Part shown: piece after piece, positions 39,183 to 51,300 of the stretch
How positions within the stretch are numbered: the stretch's first letter is position 1
Layout: the number at the start of each line of letters is the position of its first letter
Assembly: GCA_946699065.1 (NCBI GenBank)
Contig: CAMPDV010001544.1
Span: 26,129-90,128 of the forward strand
DNA length: 64,000 nucleotides
Origin: Loxodes magnus
Lineage: Eukaryota > Ciliophora > Karyorelictea > Loxodida > Loxodidae
Direction of reading: 5' to 3'
Notes under the pieces: generated by a model
What the model was told of the DNA's origin: nothing
The model's database searches: none
Seen by the model: only the letters and a program-made list of their open reading frames with translations
Program-made: the position numbers and the translations under genes

Positions 39183-39644
39183 CGCACCATCAAAAACAAT
39201 GCTTTTAATTAAAAGTAAATTTAGGAAAAAGCAAACAAGGCTTCTATAAAATTTATATAGAATATATTCACTGTAAAGCTGGTTAACCTATAAAAAAGAT
39301 CTAAAATTAAAATTTTTATTTCTGGGTAGAAAATAATTATGATCTCTATAAGCAGGTGGGATACTATTCAGGATATTAAAAGATGGTGCTCTAATGTAAT
39401 GCGACACCACTACCTAAAATTATATGAACTTTTTACCAAACTAATGGAGAAAACTGATAGAAAAAGTTAGATGTCTGGCAACTAAGGCATTAGCAAAACA
39501 TTTATATAGATTTTATCTTATTCTATAAGATTTTTTTCTAAATAAATAATTATATTTCTTGAGTAAAAATAAGTTATCTTTAAATCTATCTATAATTTAC
39601 TAATTAATCTATTACTCTAAAATATTAAAAATAGGCTATTTTGA
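39183..39644 (+). CDS. P-loop-like fragment with aberrant Walker A
   Basis: One frame includes NAFNQKQIQEKANKASIK, SISRWDTIQDIKRWCSNVMR, HHYLKLYELFTKLMEKTDRK and SQMSGNQGISKTFIQILSYS, then TGA 39642. The spacing and context (charged helix, GNxGIxKTF, helix) are those of P-loop NTPases of the Crinkler/retrotransposon-hotspot type, whose motif is GNPGIGKS/T. Here the sequence is GNQGISKT, so the Gly before Lys is Ser and the Pro is Gln. No Walker B is seen downstream. I regard it as a gene remnant or an inactive domain. Confidence 0.4.
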
Positions 39645-41210
39645 AATATTCCTTAAAATTTAGATAACTACGAATCTATTATAAGCTTATTTATCGAACT
39701 TCTTTTAATTATTTTTTAGTTTCTTTTATGAATATTTTTTTCTTAATTCTTTAAAAATTTTATACTGTTTAAGTATTTTGTCTAAATAAATATATTTTTA
39801 ACTTATTTTTTAACTATAATTTGTTGTGAACATTAGCTTTTTACAGTTTTTAGTATAATAATTGTTCCTAGATATAATTTAAATTGATTTATATTCTTTT
39901 GAATATACTTTATTTTATTAAAATGTATTTATCTTAGTTCATCTTTTTTAAAAAGCTTATTAGTATTTTTCCTCTCTTTTTCTTAATTACTTAATGATTT
40001 TATAAATTGAATCAAATAAAGCTTGCTATCAATTTTGCATCTTAGTTTATCTAGAATAATAATCTTACCATTTCTTAATTTTGCTTAAAAAAATGCTAAA
40101 ATCAATAATCTTCTTTAAATTATTATTTAATAATCTAATTTAGCTAAATTCTTATTAAATATCTAGCCATAGTTTTGTAATCATATCCTTTCTATCTAAA
40201 ATTTTGTCATTTTTTATTTTAAATATATCAGTTCGGAACTGTTTCCTTTAGCAAATAAAGAAAGTTTAATTTAGAAAATTTTGATTTCATAACCTTTCTA
40301 GTAAAGCTAAAGAATAAGAGTATCATATATTATATTATATCTTACTACTATAAAGTAATACTTTTGATTCTTTAAATGTATTAAACTTAACTCCAATGAT
40401 ACTTAATTATCATATCAAAGCAATTCTTTCTTTATTATTTCAATTTTGTATTCTGAGTTATATATTCTAGTTACTTAGCATAGTTGATACTTATATTCCT
40501 TCTTATTATATAACCAAAACTGCGAGACTAACTAACTAACTAAGAATTTGCTTATAAGATATAATTGCTTTTTTACTTTTTTATTTCAAAGCTAGTATAC
40601 TTCGCTTCATTCAAGTAAACTTCTATCAGAAATGAAGAAATATTCTAATGCTAAGGAAAAATAAGTTATTATCTTAGGATTTACTATTAATTAGCTAGAT
40701 AGTTAGTTATTGCTATTAAAGTTGTATACAATTAAAGTAATCAACAACAATGAGGAAAGCAGATAAGAAGAATAATTCTGAAATAATTAAATAAACTATT
40801 AATTAATAAAGAATATGGGAACTGTACCAATAAATAGTATCAAATCATTTCTAAAAATGAAGGTTCAATAAATTTACTAGTTATTTATATAAAACATAGC
40901 AATTTCTATTAAAATATAGATATTTATTTTAATTAGATCATCAAAAGTATATCAAATAGATACATTATTTAATTCAATAAACTATTGTAATTTATAGTAT
41001 CTATATCTTTGAGGTTTCACTTTCAAAAGATTTATACCAAGTTGAAAATTGAAAGCTTAGTAACCTAAGATATAAAAAAGTAATTAAGCTTTTTGAACAT
41101 CGGATTGGTAATTTTTAAGAGGTTATAGCATTATAGTTTAAATATGTCAGATAATTCACTAAGTCTTGATTATAAATAATATAGAATAAATATGTGATAT
41201 TGATTTATTT
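39645..41210. other. Intergenic T-rich stretch
   Basis: Very T-rich and low complexity in the first half. No supported gene. Confidence 0.35.
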
Positions 41211-41860
41211 CTTAGAGCTATAAGAAATTAATAAGAGTAGATTAAATTCGCTTAAATGTAATTTTTTTGTGATTATAAAAATGAAAAATACAAATTTATA
41301 ATATTTGAGATATTTAAAATTACAAGAGAAAAAAATAGACAATAATTGAATGTAGTTTTTTACTAAAAACTCCAAGAACAACTTAATAATTAGAAAATTA
41401 CCCATTTTGAGAAGTTGACGTGATTTATTGGATGATTAGAATTAGGAAAAATTTTTAATGAGAGCACTTATATTAACTCTTATAGTTAATTCGTAATAAA
41501 CCTAACAATGGTAAAAACTTGTTAATTTATTCATTTTTTATATTAAAAATTCAATGAGGATATTAAATTTATAGCTTAAAGTTTTTTTATTAATATATAT
41601 AGTACTAAGTGTCTTGTTTTGGTTAATCAGTATAATCCTTTTTAGGTTTTAAATTGATGTGATTATAATAATTTATAAGAGAAAGATTCTGATCTCAATA
41701 TGTTACTAGCCATTTTTACAAAAGCTCATAAAATTTCAGATAAAACTGAAAGGTAAATAATTTTAATGATTGATGGGAGTGTGATTATTATAATGTTCCT
41801 TATTCATTAAACTTATTTTTACTTTAACTTAATATTAACCTACTTAACATGAAAAGAGAT
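41211..41860 (+). pseudogene. Frameshifted relative of the 57.3-58.0 kb gene
   Basis: The first frame reads LELQEINKSRLNSLKCNFF and NSKNNLIIRKLPIL. One base is then missing (near 41,411) and the next frame continues EKLTWFIGWLELGKIFNEST. The intact relative at 57.6 kb has IPYLEKLMWLIGQLE at this place. The Trp after LT/LM is TGA in both. Later the frame shows CDYNNLQEKDSDLNMLLAIF and TERQIILMIDGS. Function unknown. Confidence 0.45.
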
Positions 41861-43540
41861 AAAATTTAATTAAATATTTCTTTACTAATTTGTTTAATCT
41901 GGATATCTATATTTTAATACATTTTTCTAATATTGGAAACAAGATCATAATATCTTTGTCTTATAATACACTATTCATTATATTATTGTCAACTAAAAGT
42001 ATAATATATATTTACTTCCTTGTAATTCCCACCAACTCCAACTATCCATTTTTATTGTGATTGAATTCCATTACTTTTTTTTATGTGAATGGTTACCACT
42101 TCCCCTCCATCTCATTAGATATATTCTGTATCTAATTTTTTTTGTAGACTCTGAAGTTATTTATAAAAATTCGTGTTATTCTATTCATGTTCTTTATCTT
42201 CTTGTCTTTGCTAGCCAAAGCAGTTCTTTTTATATATGTCGGGAAGAATTACATCTCTGCTCCTCTTTATCTTTTATTTGTTTTCTATTTCGGAAGAATA
42301 AAATACTCAAGTCTTTCCAATATTCTAGCTATCTCAATTCTTTCGGATTATTTTTAATAATTGAATTGATTAGCCATGATATCAGTCTTAGTTTCTTAAG
42401 TAATCATTGAAATTAACTCAATTTAGTTATCTTAGGATTATATCTATAACTATTCTTTAGTTAAGATTATATTTTAACAAGTTATTTCCACAAGTATGCC
42501 GTTTTAAGATAATTTGGCCAATATATGTTATCAATTATCTTATTCAATCTGAAAGATCGTAGATTGCCTGATCCTATTTGCTGATAACTTTTTTCATTTT
42601 GTTATATTATTATGATAAGAATTTGTTTCCTGTTTATTATCAAGAACTATCCTAATTTTACTATAGTCGTTTGACTTGATACGATAAAATAGGCTCAAGT
42701 GATTTTCATTTTTTCTCTTCTAGCCTGACTTATCCCCTTACCTTATTTTGCTTAGTTTTTGATGCTTTGTTATTTTCCACTTGCAGTTTTTTTATTATAC
42801 AACTTATATAAATTTTGCATATTTATTTCTATAAATCCCTAGCTAAAAAAATGTTTTTACATTTCTAGAAATATTTTGTGAGTTAAAATAATTAAATATT
42901 ATGTGTTTAACTTTAAAAAAATGGTATTTGAAATAGTGTCTGTGGTTGTGATTTAATTTTATTGACTTAATTCTTAAATTAGCATTGTAAGATTAATAGA
43001 TAATTTCCAATAAAATTCTATTATCCACTTCTAAGAAATTTAATTATTAATTATTAAAATATAAAAGGAGCAAGATTATTAATTATATATTAATGGATCA
43101 GTAACCTTTTATTAGTTTTATCTTGAGAGATTTAGAAATATCACGTTAACTATTTTCTTTCTCTCTTTTTAACTTTAATCTTACTAAATTTTCTTAAAAT
43201 AAACAAGCTTTTATGTAATTCTAGTCATCATTATTAATAATTATACATTCATATTTACATAGTCATTTATTTAATTCTTTCTAAATGGCTTTTCTATGAA
43301 TTTCTCCTTCTTATTATATATTTTTGGATATAAAACAATTTAAATTTGTTATAGTAAGAAAATATGATAATTTAATTATTTCATTTGTCTTTACTTTAAA
43401 TTAAAGTAGATAAAAAGCAAAAAAATTAAAATTATTAGAATTTTTTCATTTTTTAATTAAATCTTATTTTGATACATTAATATTAAATCATTCTTTTTCT
43501 AATTTTTATCTATCTAAAAATCAAAAAACTTTAAGATTAT
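41861..43540. other. Stretch without a supported gene
   Basis: A standard-code ORF at 42,057-42,410 (+) begins MIEFHYFFLCEWLPLPLHLI and is hydrophobic. I cannot support it as a gene and see no homologous copy in the window. The remainder is low-complexity. Confidence 0.3.
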
Positions 43541-43831
43541 TCAGCAATTAGCACCTCAATGTCACACAGCCACACAGATCTTTTTATAAAGTTTTGAATC
43601 TTTTTTGGAAGTTTTTCCCTGTGATTACATTCCCTCGAGCCATCTTGCCTTCTACAGATATGGTATTTGAAATTTTTTTCCAAGAGACTTAGAGTCTAAG
43701 CATCTTTCAATCTGTTACTACTTGATGTCTTATTTTCGAACTCTCTCTTAGTTCCTGCCAAGATTCTTTAACAATTCTTCACGCCAAGGTACCTTTCCTG
43801 TTACCAAAAATTTTATTGATCTCCATCGCAT
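43541..43831 (-). CDS. Small basic protein, about 96 aa
   Basis: Not recognised. ATG 43831 (MRWRSIKFLVTGKVPWREEL) to TGA 43543. The middle contains ERCLDSKSLGKKFQIPYLQK and ARWLEGMQSQGKTSKKDSKL. G+C is clearly higher than in the flanks. The end ICVAVWHWGANC includes two TGA codons read as Trp. It may be one exon of a larger gene. Confidence 0.45.
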
Positions 43832-44788
43832 GAATATTTTTCTCTATTAAATTATATTATAACATAAAATTACAAAAATTGATGTTTTCGCTTCTTTTAT
43901 TTTTATAATTGATTTTTAATTTTTTATCCTTATTAACTTTTACATATACAATTTATTTAAATAATCTTTATATTAAAGCTTTAACGGAATTATTTTATTT
44001 AAAACATTTTTAAATAATTTCTAGAAAATTTCCATTATTTCCTTTTTAATTTTTACCTTTATTTTTTTCTTTTTTGCATTCAATTATCCTTTTTAAAATT
44101 CTTCTATGTTAAAAAAGCTCAAAATCTTTTAATTTATTTAGCTTTACATACATGATTTCTACTCGTAATTTCCTATTTCAAATTTTTTAACTTCCTTTTT
44201 CTTTCTTCTTTCAAATTTTAAGAATGTTTAATATATTTATTTATTCAGTTTCATTTTTCATTTTTCACTTTTATCCATTTTTTAAATCATAAATACAAAT
44301 TTTTTATTAATAATTCTTACTCTTATCTTAATTCATTCTCTATTTGCTTTTTCAGGATTTTTTCATTATCTAACTTTTAGTATCAATCCCACACTTTATT
44401 TTTATTATATTTATCTTTAACTTTTATTTCTTTTTTTAAGCATATAATATTTTACCCACCTTACTTATTTTTGATACTCTATAAGCTGAGTCATAACATT
44501 TTTACATTTATATTTTAAAATATTTTTCATTTTAGTTTCTTATTATTTACTCTTTATAACTAAAATTAAAAATAAATATTTTTTTGCCTTAGATTTAATA
44601 TATTACTAATTGATTTGCTGATTTGTTTCTACTTACATATTTATTTTTATCATTTTATTATAAAAAATAATTGAAATTAATTTATTCGTAAAACAATTAA
44701 AAGTACTTTTCATCCTATCACCTCTTTAGTAATCTCTATCTGTCTTCTTCATTCATTACTATATTGTTCATACTACAATTTTTGAACT
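43832..44788. other. Intergenic T-rich stretch
   Basis: Long T/TTA-rich low-complexity sequence with no supported frame. It lies downstream of the kinase gene. Confidence 0.45.
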
Positions 44789-47208
44789 TCAAACCATAAT
44801 CATTATATACCTCATTCCAATCAATCTATTATATTACCTTGGTCTTAAAATAATACTTACTTGATCTTATTCCCCATTAGCATCATTGTTGTTGTCTTAA
44901 TTTAATACTCTCTAGATATTCCATCTTTTCACATCATAATCTTTGCTTCAAATATTAAACCCTCAATGGCCAATACTTGATATCAACCATTTATTATCCA
45001 TACTTAATGCTATACTACCCACAAATCCTGTATTTCCAAGTAAAGTACATATGCACTATCCTGTTAAAATATTCCAAATTTTTATTTACTAGTCATAACC
45101 CCCCGATATTATATGCCTATTATTTTAAGTTATTTTAATACAATATACAAACTATCAATGCCCTTAAAGAGTTTTAATACACTAATTACTTTCAAAATCC
45201 CATATTTTATAGTATTATCTTAACTTCCTGATGCTATAAATCTACTATCATTTGATATTTCTACTGATTATACTGAATAATTATGACCTCTCATTGTTCT
45301 TTTTAATTAATTAAACTATATGTCTCATATCTTTATTGTTCTGTCACAACTTCCTGATACTATTCATTTATTATTATTTGATATTGCTACAGACATTACA
45401 CCAGATTCATGATATCTCAATGTACTTCTTAATTGATTAGACTAAAAGTCTCATATTTTTATTGTTTTATCATTACTTCCTGAAACAATTAATCTATTGT
45501 CACTTGATATTGCTACTGAATTTACATAATCTGTATGACCAATCAATTAACTCTTTAACTATCTTTTTTGTATATCTCATATCTTTATATTATTATCAAA
45601 ACCTCCTGATATTATTCACCTATTATCACTTGATATTGCTAAAGACTTTACACCAATATAGTGACCTGGTAATTTATTACTTAACTAATTATTTTGGAAA
45701 TCCCATATTCTTATTGTTCAATCCATACTACCTGATATTATTCATTTGTTGTCATTTGATATTGCAACGGATCATACAGATTGAGTATGACCATGAAAGA
45801 TATGAGGGTGTTCCGTTATGATGTTAGAGAGATTTGCTTTATCAAGATTACAATTGATAAACTTTGAATTACGGAGATTGCAACTTTATAAGTTAGCATT
45901 CTAAAAATTACAACTGATAAATGTTGTGTCAGATAAGTCAGCGCTAGATATTTGTATATTCTGAAAATCTTAAAATTCAAAGCGATAATTCATATAATTC
46001 AAAATTGATATCGCATTCGCCGCTGCTTATTGTAATCCTCTTTAGCATTTTGATATTTTTAAAATTTTAAGCAATTTCTGCTCTAGTATTTAGTCTTTTA
46101 TTTGGTTTAATTGATATAAATTATCTACTTGTTATGCAAAGTTCTGCTTGTTTATTAGACTTTAATATAAAAACTCAAATTATATTTCTTATTCTTTTAA
46201 TTGCATTAAGAACCCCTTTATCTATTAAAAACTTGTAAGTTCATCTTCTTGAGGTTAATACTATAATTGAGATACCTCTAAAGTTTTTGTTTAAATTTGC
46301 TCATTTTAATTTTATTCTTCAAATCTATTTAAAGTTTACTTAAGACTCTTTAATTTTTGTTTTAGTTATGAAGTATTGTATGGTATTGCTACTTTTATTT
46401 CCATGTCTTAATTACTCAACATTTGTATTATATTTTCAATTTCTAACCTTTTTTATGGATCCTATTCCCAACATCCTTTTATTATGTATGCCAAATTTTA
46501 TGGACAGTCCTCAGGTATATCCTCCCTTATTGATTTTTATATGTTTTATATTATAAAAGCATCTTCTAAATCTCCAAACGGTATTCTCCTTGATGCTATT
46601 TCTCATAAAACCATACCCAACGCGTAGATATCCGATTGTCTACTGTACTAAGGTCTACTACTAATCAACTCCGGAGCCATTCAACGAAAACCTCACACTT
46701 TTGATACTGTAATCATAGCCTTTGATTCCGTTTTAATCTTTGGCATTCCAAAGTCAGTAATTTTAGCTACAAAATTAGTATCCAATAGTACATTGCTACT
46801 CTTAAGATCTCTATGAATTATATTTAACTTATGAATATATTCTAAACCTAACGCTATATGCAACCCTATTTAGTATCTTAGCTTCCACGGTATTTCTTAC
46901 TTGCTTTTTAAGAGATCATATAAAGATTGTTACATCAGTTCCATTACTAATCTAAATGGTGAATGCTAGTAGCCGTACATTACTATTACATTAGGATGTC
47001 TTAGCTTTTTAAATAATTATAGCTCTTATATAAACTCATCGTTGCTATTTTAATCTAAACCCTTTATAAACAACTATTTTATAGCTACTTAAATACTTCC
47101 AAGTCACTATCCTTTAAACACTCTTCCAAAGCTTCCCCTCTTAATTTCTTAACTTATCCTAAGTTCCTAACTTGTAATAACTAAATCTGAAAGAGTATTA
47201 GATAGCAT
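44789..47208 (-). CDS. TKL-type protein kinase - pentapeptide - WD40 protein (one frameshift)
   Basis: Phosphorylates Ser/Thr (or Tyr) residues; the WD propeller probably binds the trigger or partner. ATG 47208 opens [15 protein letters not shown]. The kinase is complete: GSFGRVFKG loop, VAIKQL Lys, HRDLKSSN (His132), DFG, GFRWMAPE (W176 is TGA), [12 protein letters not shown] and a C-lobe Arg. Next come a coiled-coil (about 250-400), the linker [14 protein letters not shown], pentapeptides ([22 protein letters not shown]) and seven WD units with 40-codon spacing. In the fifth blade, NTIKIWD lacks one base (near 45,205). Adding it gives exactly 806 codons before TGA 44791. The shift may be real decay, an assembly error, or absent in the living copy. 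Confidence 0.88.
44830..45815 (-). repeat. Seven WD40 units of the kinase gene
   Basis: Anchors of the IWD motif lie near 45,700, 45,576, 45,450, 45,330, 45,205, 45,080 and 44,960, about 120 bp apart. Sequences are more diverged from each other than in the NACHT gene. Seven units fit one closed propeller. Confidence 0.75.
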
Positions 47209-47402
47209 TTATAAGCTTAATGAAAACGAAGCATTTAATCAAAATATAGCAGAATTAAATAAAATCTAAATGCTTAATCAAACTTTTAATATACTATTGC
47301 ACTTATATTTACTTTCTTATCTATATTATACTAATACCTTATATTACCATTAATTTATTTAAATATTTAAGAACATATTTTATATTAATTAGCTATAATA
47401 GA

Positions 47403-49271
47403 TCATATAACACAAATATTACTATTATTTAAGTATATATCAGCTAACACTAGACAGAAAAATATATAGTAATACCTTATATAGATATCATTATGTTTAT
47501 AAATAAATAAAAATACAAAATTAAATGTTATGTGTTCTTGGAGATATATCAACCTCTTTCCTGCCAACCTCTAGATTGTTCTAGAGGCTAAAATAATTGT
47601 CTGAAAATCTCTACAACTCTTCTCCTTGTCATGCATATTATCCTTTAATTCTTCTTTCAACTAGATGCTAGATGTATTTTTTCTTGTAAATTTATCCAAA
47701 TTTGTTGCAATATAGCCTTTCTCTTTCTCATAAGTTAAGATAAGGTAAATCAGTTAACGTGATAACTACCTTCAATAGGCTGATCACGGTTGATTAAAAA
47801 ATTATTGGTAGTTATCCCCATATTCTTGAAGTTCTTCTTCAGAATCAATTTCATCTATTACATACCTTTCGGTGACACTTAACCCTTTTTTACTATTGGA
47901 ATCTTGTTCCAATCTCAGCCTTTGCCGAATATTAGTCCGGTTCTTCTCTCCTATGCATTAGCAATATCTTCCAGAAGCTGGTCTCCATTGTACAATTTTC
48001 TTCTAAATATTTTTCCATTTGCATTGCAGTAAAATTTAGTCATTTTTTTCCAAATTTTCTAGTTTTATAATTTTTTAAAATTGGAATTTTCTGCAGTTTT
48101 TATATAAATGTCCTATTTTAAAACAGTAGAAACATCTTGAATTGCAGTTTTTTGTATCGTGTCCTCATTTTCAACATTTTTGCATTAAAAATAAATTTTC
48201 TGATTAGAAAAAAGTTTGTAATTCAGTTATTCCACAATCATAGGATCATTATGAAGGAAAAGAAGCTATTACTAATTATTTTGTCTATTATTTTATTTTA
48301 GTTTAAACTCCGTTTTTTCCAGTTCTTCGCTAAGTTGAGAGTTTGACCTTGTTTCTTAGCCCCATTTTCGTCGTTTATTTTAACTTTATTTTGTACATTA
48401 AAAGTCAAAGATTCAATCCGTTAATTCAGGTCAAATAATAACAGTTGCATCTTTTTACTTTCCGTTTCTAAGGAGTATACTTCAATGAGAGAATTTTATT
48501 AGTCGATGTTCTGCAAATTTTTAGAGAATTATTTCTTAGGAGCCATTTTTTATATAATAATTTTGTTGTTATTGCCTTTTCTTTTTTTTCCAACTACTTC
48601 TACTAGTTTTAATATTCTTACTTGAAATTGAGAAATTTTTGGCACCTTTTCTATAGATACTTTTGAGAGTTAAAATAATAACATCTTCTTGCTTGTTATT
48701 TAGATTGAAATATTGGGTTATTTTCACCTTCAATTATTATTGGTTCATTCTTTTATTCTTTCAGTTCCATTTAACGGTGCAATTTGTACTCGTTTTCTTC
48801 AATTTTTTCTAATTTTGAATTAGTTATTTCTATTTCTATTGCTAGTTTTGAGATTAACTTCTCTAATCTTGTGAAATATATCAAAATGCGTTAAGGTCTC
48901 TTTTATTGGTCATGAGTCTCGATTCTATTTTCCAGTATTTTAAAGTTTTTCCATCAGTCTCTTATTATCTTTCTTCAGATTTTGACCTCTTCCTGGAGGT
49001 CCAGCACCACTTTAATCAGCTAATCATAGCTATTTACAATTATGTAGTGAGATTCGAGACTTCCGAACGCATTATATTTTTAGCCTATTTCCTAGGTTTT
49101 TCTTTCAGAGATGAGAGGGGTGACTTTTTTAGTAGCCTTTTTCTGGTCCTAGCCTTTCTAGGATGTTGTTAACTCCTGCTTTTTTAGGGCCGCAAAGAAT
49201 TCTGGTTTGAATTCTCAAATCTATTTTATCTGTAGTTAAAACTATTGAAAAAAATTTTTAAGTTAAGGCAT
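47403..49271 (-). CDS. Coiled-coil protein with CCHC zinc knuckles (Gag-like), frame-broken
   Basis: CCHC knuckles bind nucleic acid; in this layout they recall retroelement Gag or cellular zinc-knuckle proteins. From ATG 49271 the first frame has VTPLISERKTQEIGQKYNAF, VLDLQEEVKIWRKIIRDWW, ISKLAIEIEITNSKLEKIEE and RQMELKEQKNEPIIIEGEN. Three frame changes of the same size follow (near 48,550, 48,340 and 48,180). They lead through MAPKKQFSKNLQNIDQQNSL and SEELEKTEFKLK to two knuckles. The second, CFYCFKIGHLYKNC, is perfect; the first, CWKWGHDTKNC, lacks its first Cys in this frame. The C-terminal part contains VTERYVIDEIDSEEELQEY, and TGA is at 47405. The three shifts sum to zero, so small introns are possible, but I found no convincing ones. 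No protease or polymerase follows. Confidence 0.6.
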
Positions 49272-49444
49272 TAAGATAGTTTCAAAATATGATAGAGAAA
49301 GCTAACGTTTAGCATTTTCCAAAATGAAAATAATTAAAATAAAATTCTACATTTTATCAAATGAGATATTTGTGCATTGGTAAAGATCGAGAGAGAACAA
49401 ATTAAAAATTAAAGAATTAATTAATTTTATAATCTGATTTCATA

Positions 49445-50152
49445 TCACTCTTAATATATATTTTGATAAAAGGTTATTTAACTTAAATCATGTGATAAAA
49501 GAAAATAATTTAACTTCAATATTCTTTTGTGTTAGTATTCACATTTGATAACTTTCTTTATTCATTTTTTCTTCAGGGCTATACTGTTATGGGTATTCTT
49601 CTAGAAAAGTTGCAAAAGAGGTGTTGATTGTTGTAGAATTACCAGTCTTTTTCTTTTTTCCTTTATTTCTGTAACCTTAACTTTTTGCCTATATCTTTCG
49701 TCAGTATTCTCTTTACTTCGCGTTAGTTGTATGTAGTCATATAGAGATATTGTCCAGTATCGCAGTAAGAGTATTGTTTCTTAGGATAATTTTACTTAAT
49801 TTTTGATAAGCTGATGGGATTATAGGAAAATGTGCATATAATCCAAGTTATTGATGTACCAAATTACAATTAATTGGAGGAAATTATCATTTTAGACCAT
49901 TCTTGTGCCGCAAGATCTTATATCTCTTACACAAGATTGCTACTAAGAGACTCAATAGGTCTCCTGGTTATGAAACTCCTCTCGTAATTTATTTATTTTT
50001 CTTGAAAATTAATTTTGACAAGATGTAAATCCGATTTCAAATAGATGCTTTTTTCTTCGTGTATAGGAGTTTTCAGACTTTAGCAATTACATTTCTTGCT
50101 TCAACTCATCTAACTTTAAGCAAGTTATTTCTCAAACTAAGAAGTTGAACAT
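49445..50152 (-). CDS. Uncharacterised protein, 235 aa
   Basis: Not recognised. ATG 50152 (MFNFLVWEITCLKLDELKQE) to TGA 49447 in one frame. Contains RRKKHLFEIGFTSCQNQFS, REEFHNQETYWVSQQQSCV, LSQETILLLRYWTISLYDYI and KENTDERYRQKVKVTEIKEK. Frame-related sequence continues upstream to about 50,300, probably another exon. The 5' side is followed by U3 copy 3 about 500 bp away. The same order, orientation and spacing occur at 27.7-28.4 kb. Confidence 0.5.
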
Positions 50153-50609
50153 GAGAATTTCCTCATACTAGGTATTGTCTATTTCTAAAACTTTAGTGTT
50201 CCAGTATCAAGGTAACTCTTTGGTACCCTTATAATAATTAATTTTTAGTTTTTATATTTATTTAAACTTCCTGCCGCATCCTTCTTCGACTTATTTTGTA
50301 TCCTTAGGCTGCAACGAAAAATCTTTATTAATGTCTGATAATTTAAAAATATTAAAACTGAAAAAATTAAAAAAAATGAAGTAAGATTAAAAATATAATA
50401 ATAAAAATTATTACTTTGTAAAGTTAATAATTTACTAAAAGTAAATATAGTAAAACCAATTAAAAAAGGGATTATCTATTTAATAACTTTTAAATACTTT
50501 TATTAAATATTATAAAATTAAATAAATATCTCTGTAAGTTACTAGCTTTAAAAACTTATAATCATAAAATTTAGAGAAAAATATGATATTTTAAGAATTT
50601 TTTTATTAA
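50153..50609. other. Shared upstream flank between a - strand gene and U3 copy 3
   Basis: Contains GTATCAAGGTAACT near 50,212 and TAAATAAATATCTCTGTAA near 50,518. Both have close matches near 27,857 and 28,138, so flank and U3 were duplicated together. Confidence 0.45.
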
Positions 50610-50666
50610 AAAACCTTAATGAAATAAAGAGATAAAAGAATAAAAGGAGTAAGGAGAGAAATGAGT
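50610..50666 (+). promoter_or_regulatory. Conserved upstream element of U3 copy 3
   Basis: Same purine-rich block with two base changes (GATAAAAGAA and GAGAAATGAGT). Confidence 0.6.
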
Positions 50667-50817
50667 AAGACTGTACTCGTACAGGATCACTTCTATAGGA
50701 GATTCTACTCGTTTGCTCCAACAAACGAGACTCCAACCCAATCTAGGAAGATGATTAACGCACTTTTCCCAGCAGGAGGTTTCGATGACGCTTGTGGAAA
50801 AAGTGGTTCTGACTAGA
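50667..50817 (+). ncRNA. U3: U3 small nucleolar RNA, copy 3
   Basis: Same 151-nt RNA as copy 1, but with the loop variant GCTTGTGG before the closing stem, shared with copies 4 and 5. Boxes C and D and all hairpins are unchanged. Confidence 0.85.
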
Positions 50818-51243
50818 TTCTTATAATTTTTAAACAATAAAAAATAAAAATTTATTGCATTAAAGTTATACTTCGATAAAATAATTTAAAATAGGATATT
50901 TTAAATTGATAAGATAATCTACAATAGTAAAATATATAAAAAATAGAAATTAACTCACAAAGAATAATTATTTTTAATTTAAATATTTATTTTGTTCAAA
51001 TATTCATTAATCTAAATTTATAGAAATAAAATAATATAAAACCAAAAAAAATTAATTTATAATTGGATATATCTGAGAAATCAAAATATAGATTTTATAA
51101 GATTAAAATTAACAAATATTTAAATGTTCACTATGCATATCTATAATTATAAGACTCTGTTTTTAACTTTTTATTCCAAAAATATTAATATTTTATTATT
51201 AAAATTTACTTTAATTTCAGATATTTAGATATTTTAAAAGTAT
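50818..51243. other. Intergenic AT-rich stretch
   Basis: No gene seen. Followed by the dispersed hairpin element. Confidence 0.4.
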
Positions 51244-51300
51244 TAAATAAATAAATTGGGTTATAGAGCGCATAGCACTCTCGTTGGTGTGCAGCTCTTT
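51244..51300 (-). repeat. Dispersed hairpin element, copy 2
   Basis: Inverted copy of the 57-bp block at 16,650: AAAGAGCTGCACACC and GCTATGCGCTCTATAAC on the - strand. Two differences from copy 1 are CpG transitions. Confidence 0.6.

Noticed and set aside
44789-47208. TAR = Glu with TGA = Trp (Blastocrithidia-type code)
   Set aside because: TAA/TAG alternate with CAA at the same sites, and DLQTGQ/VAIKQL contexts favour Gln.
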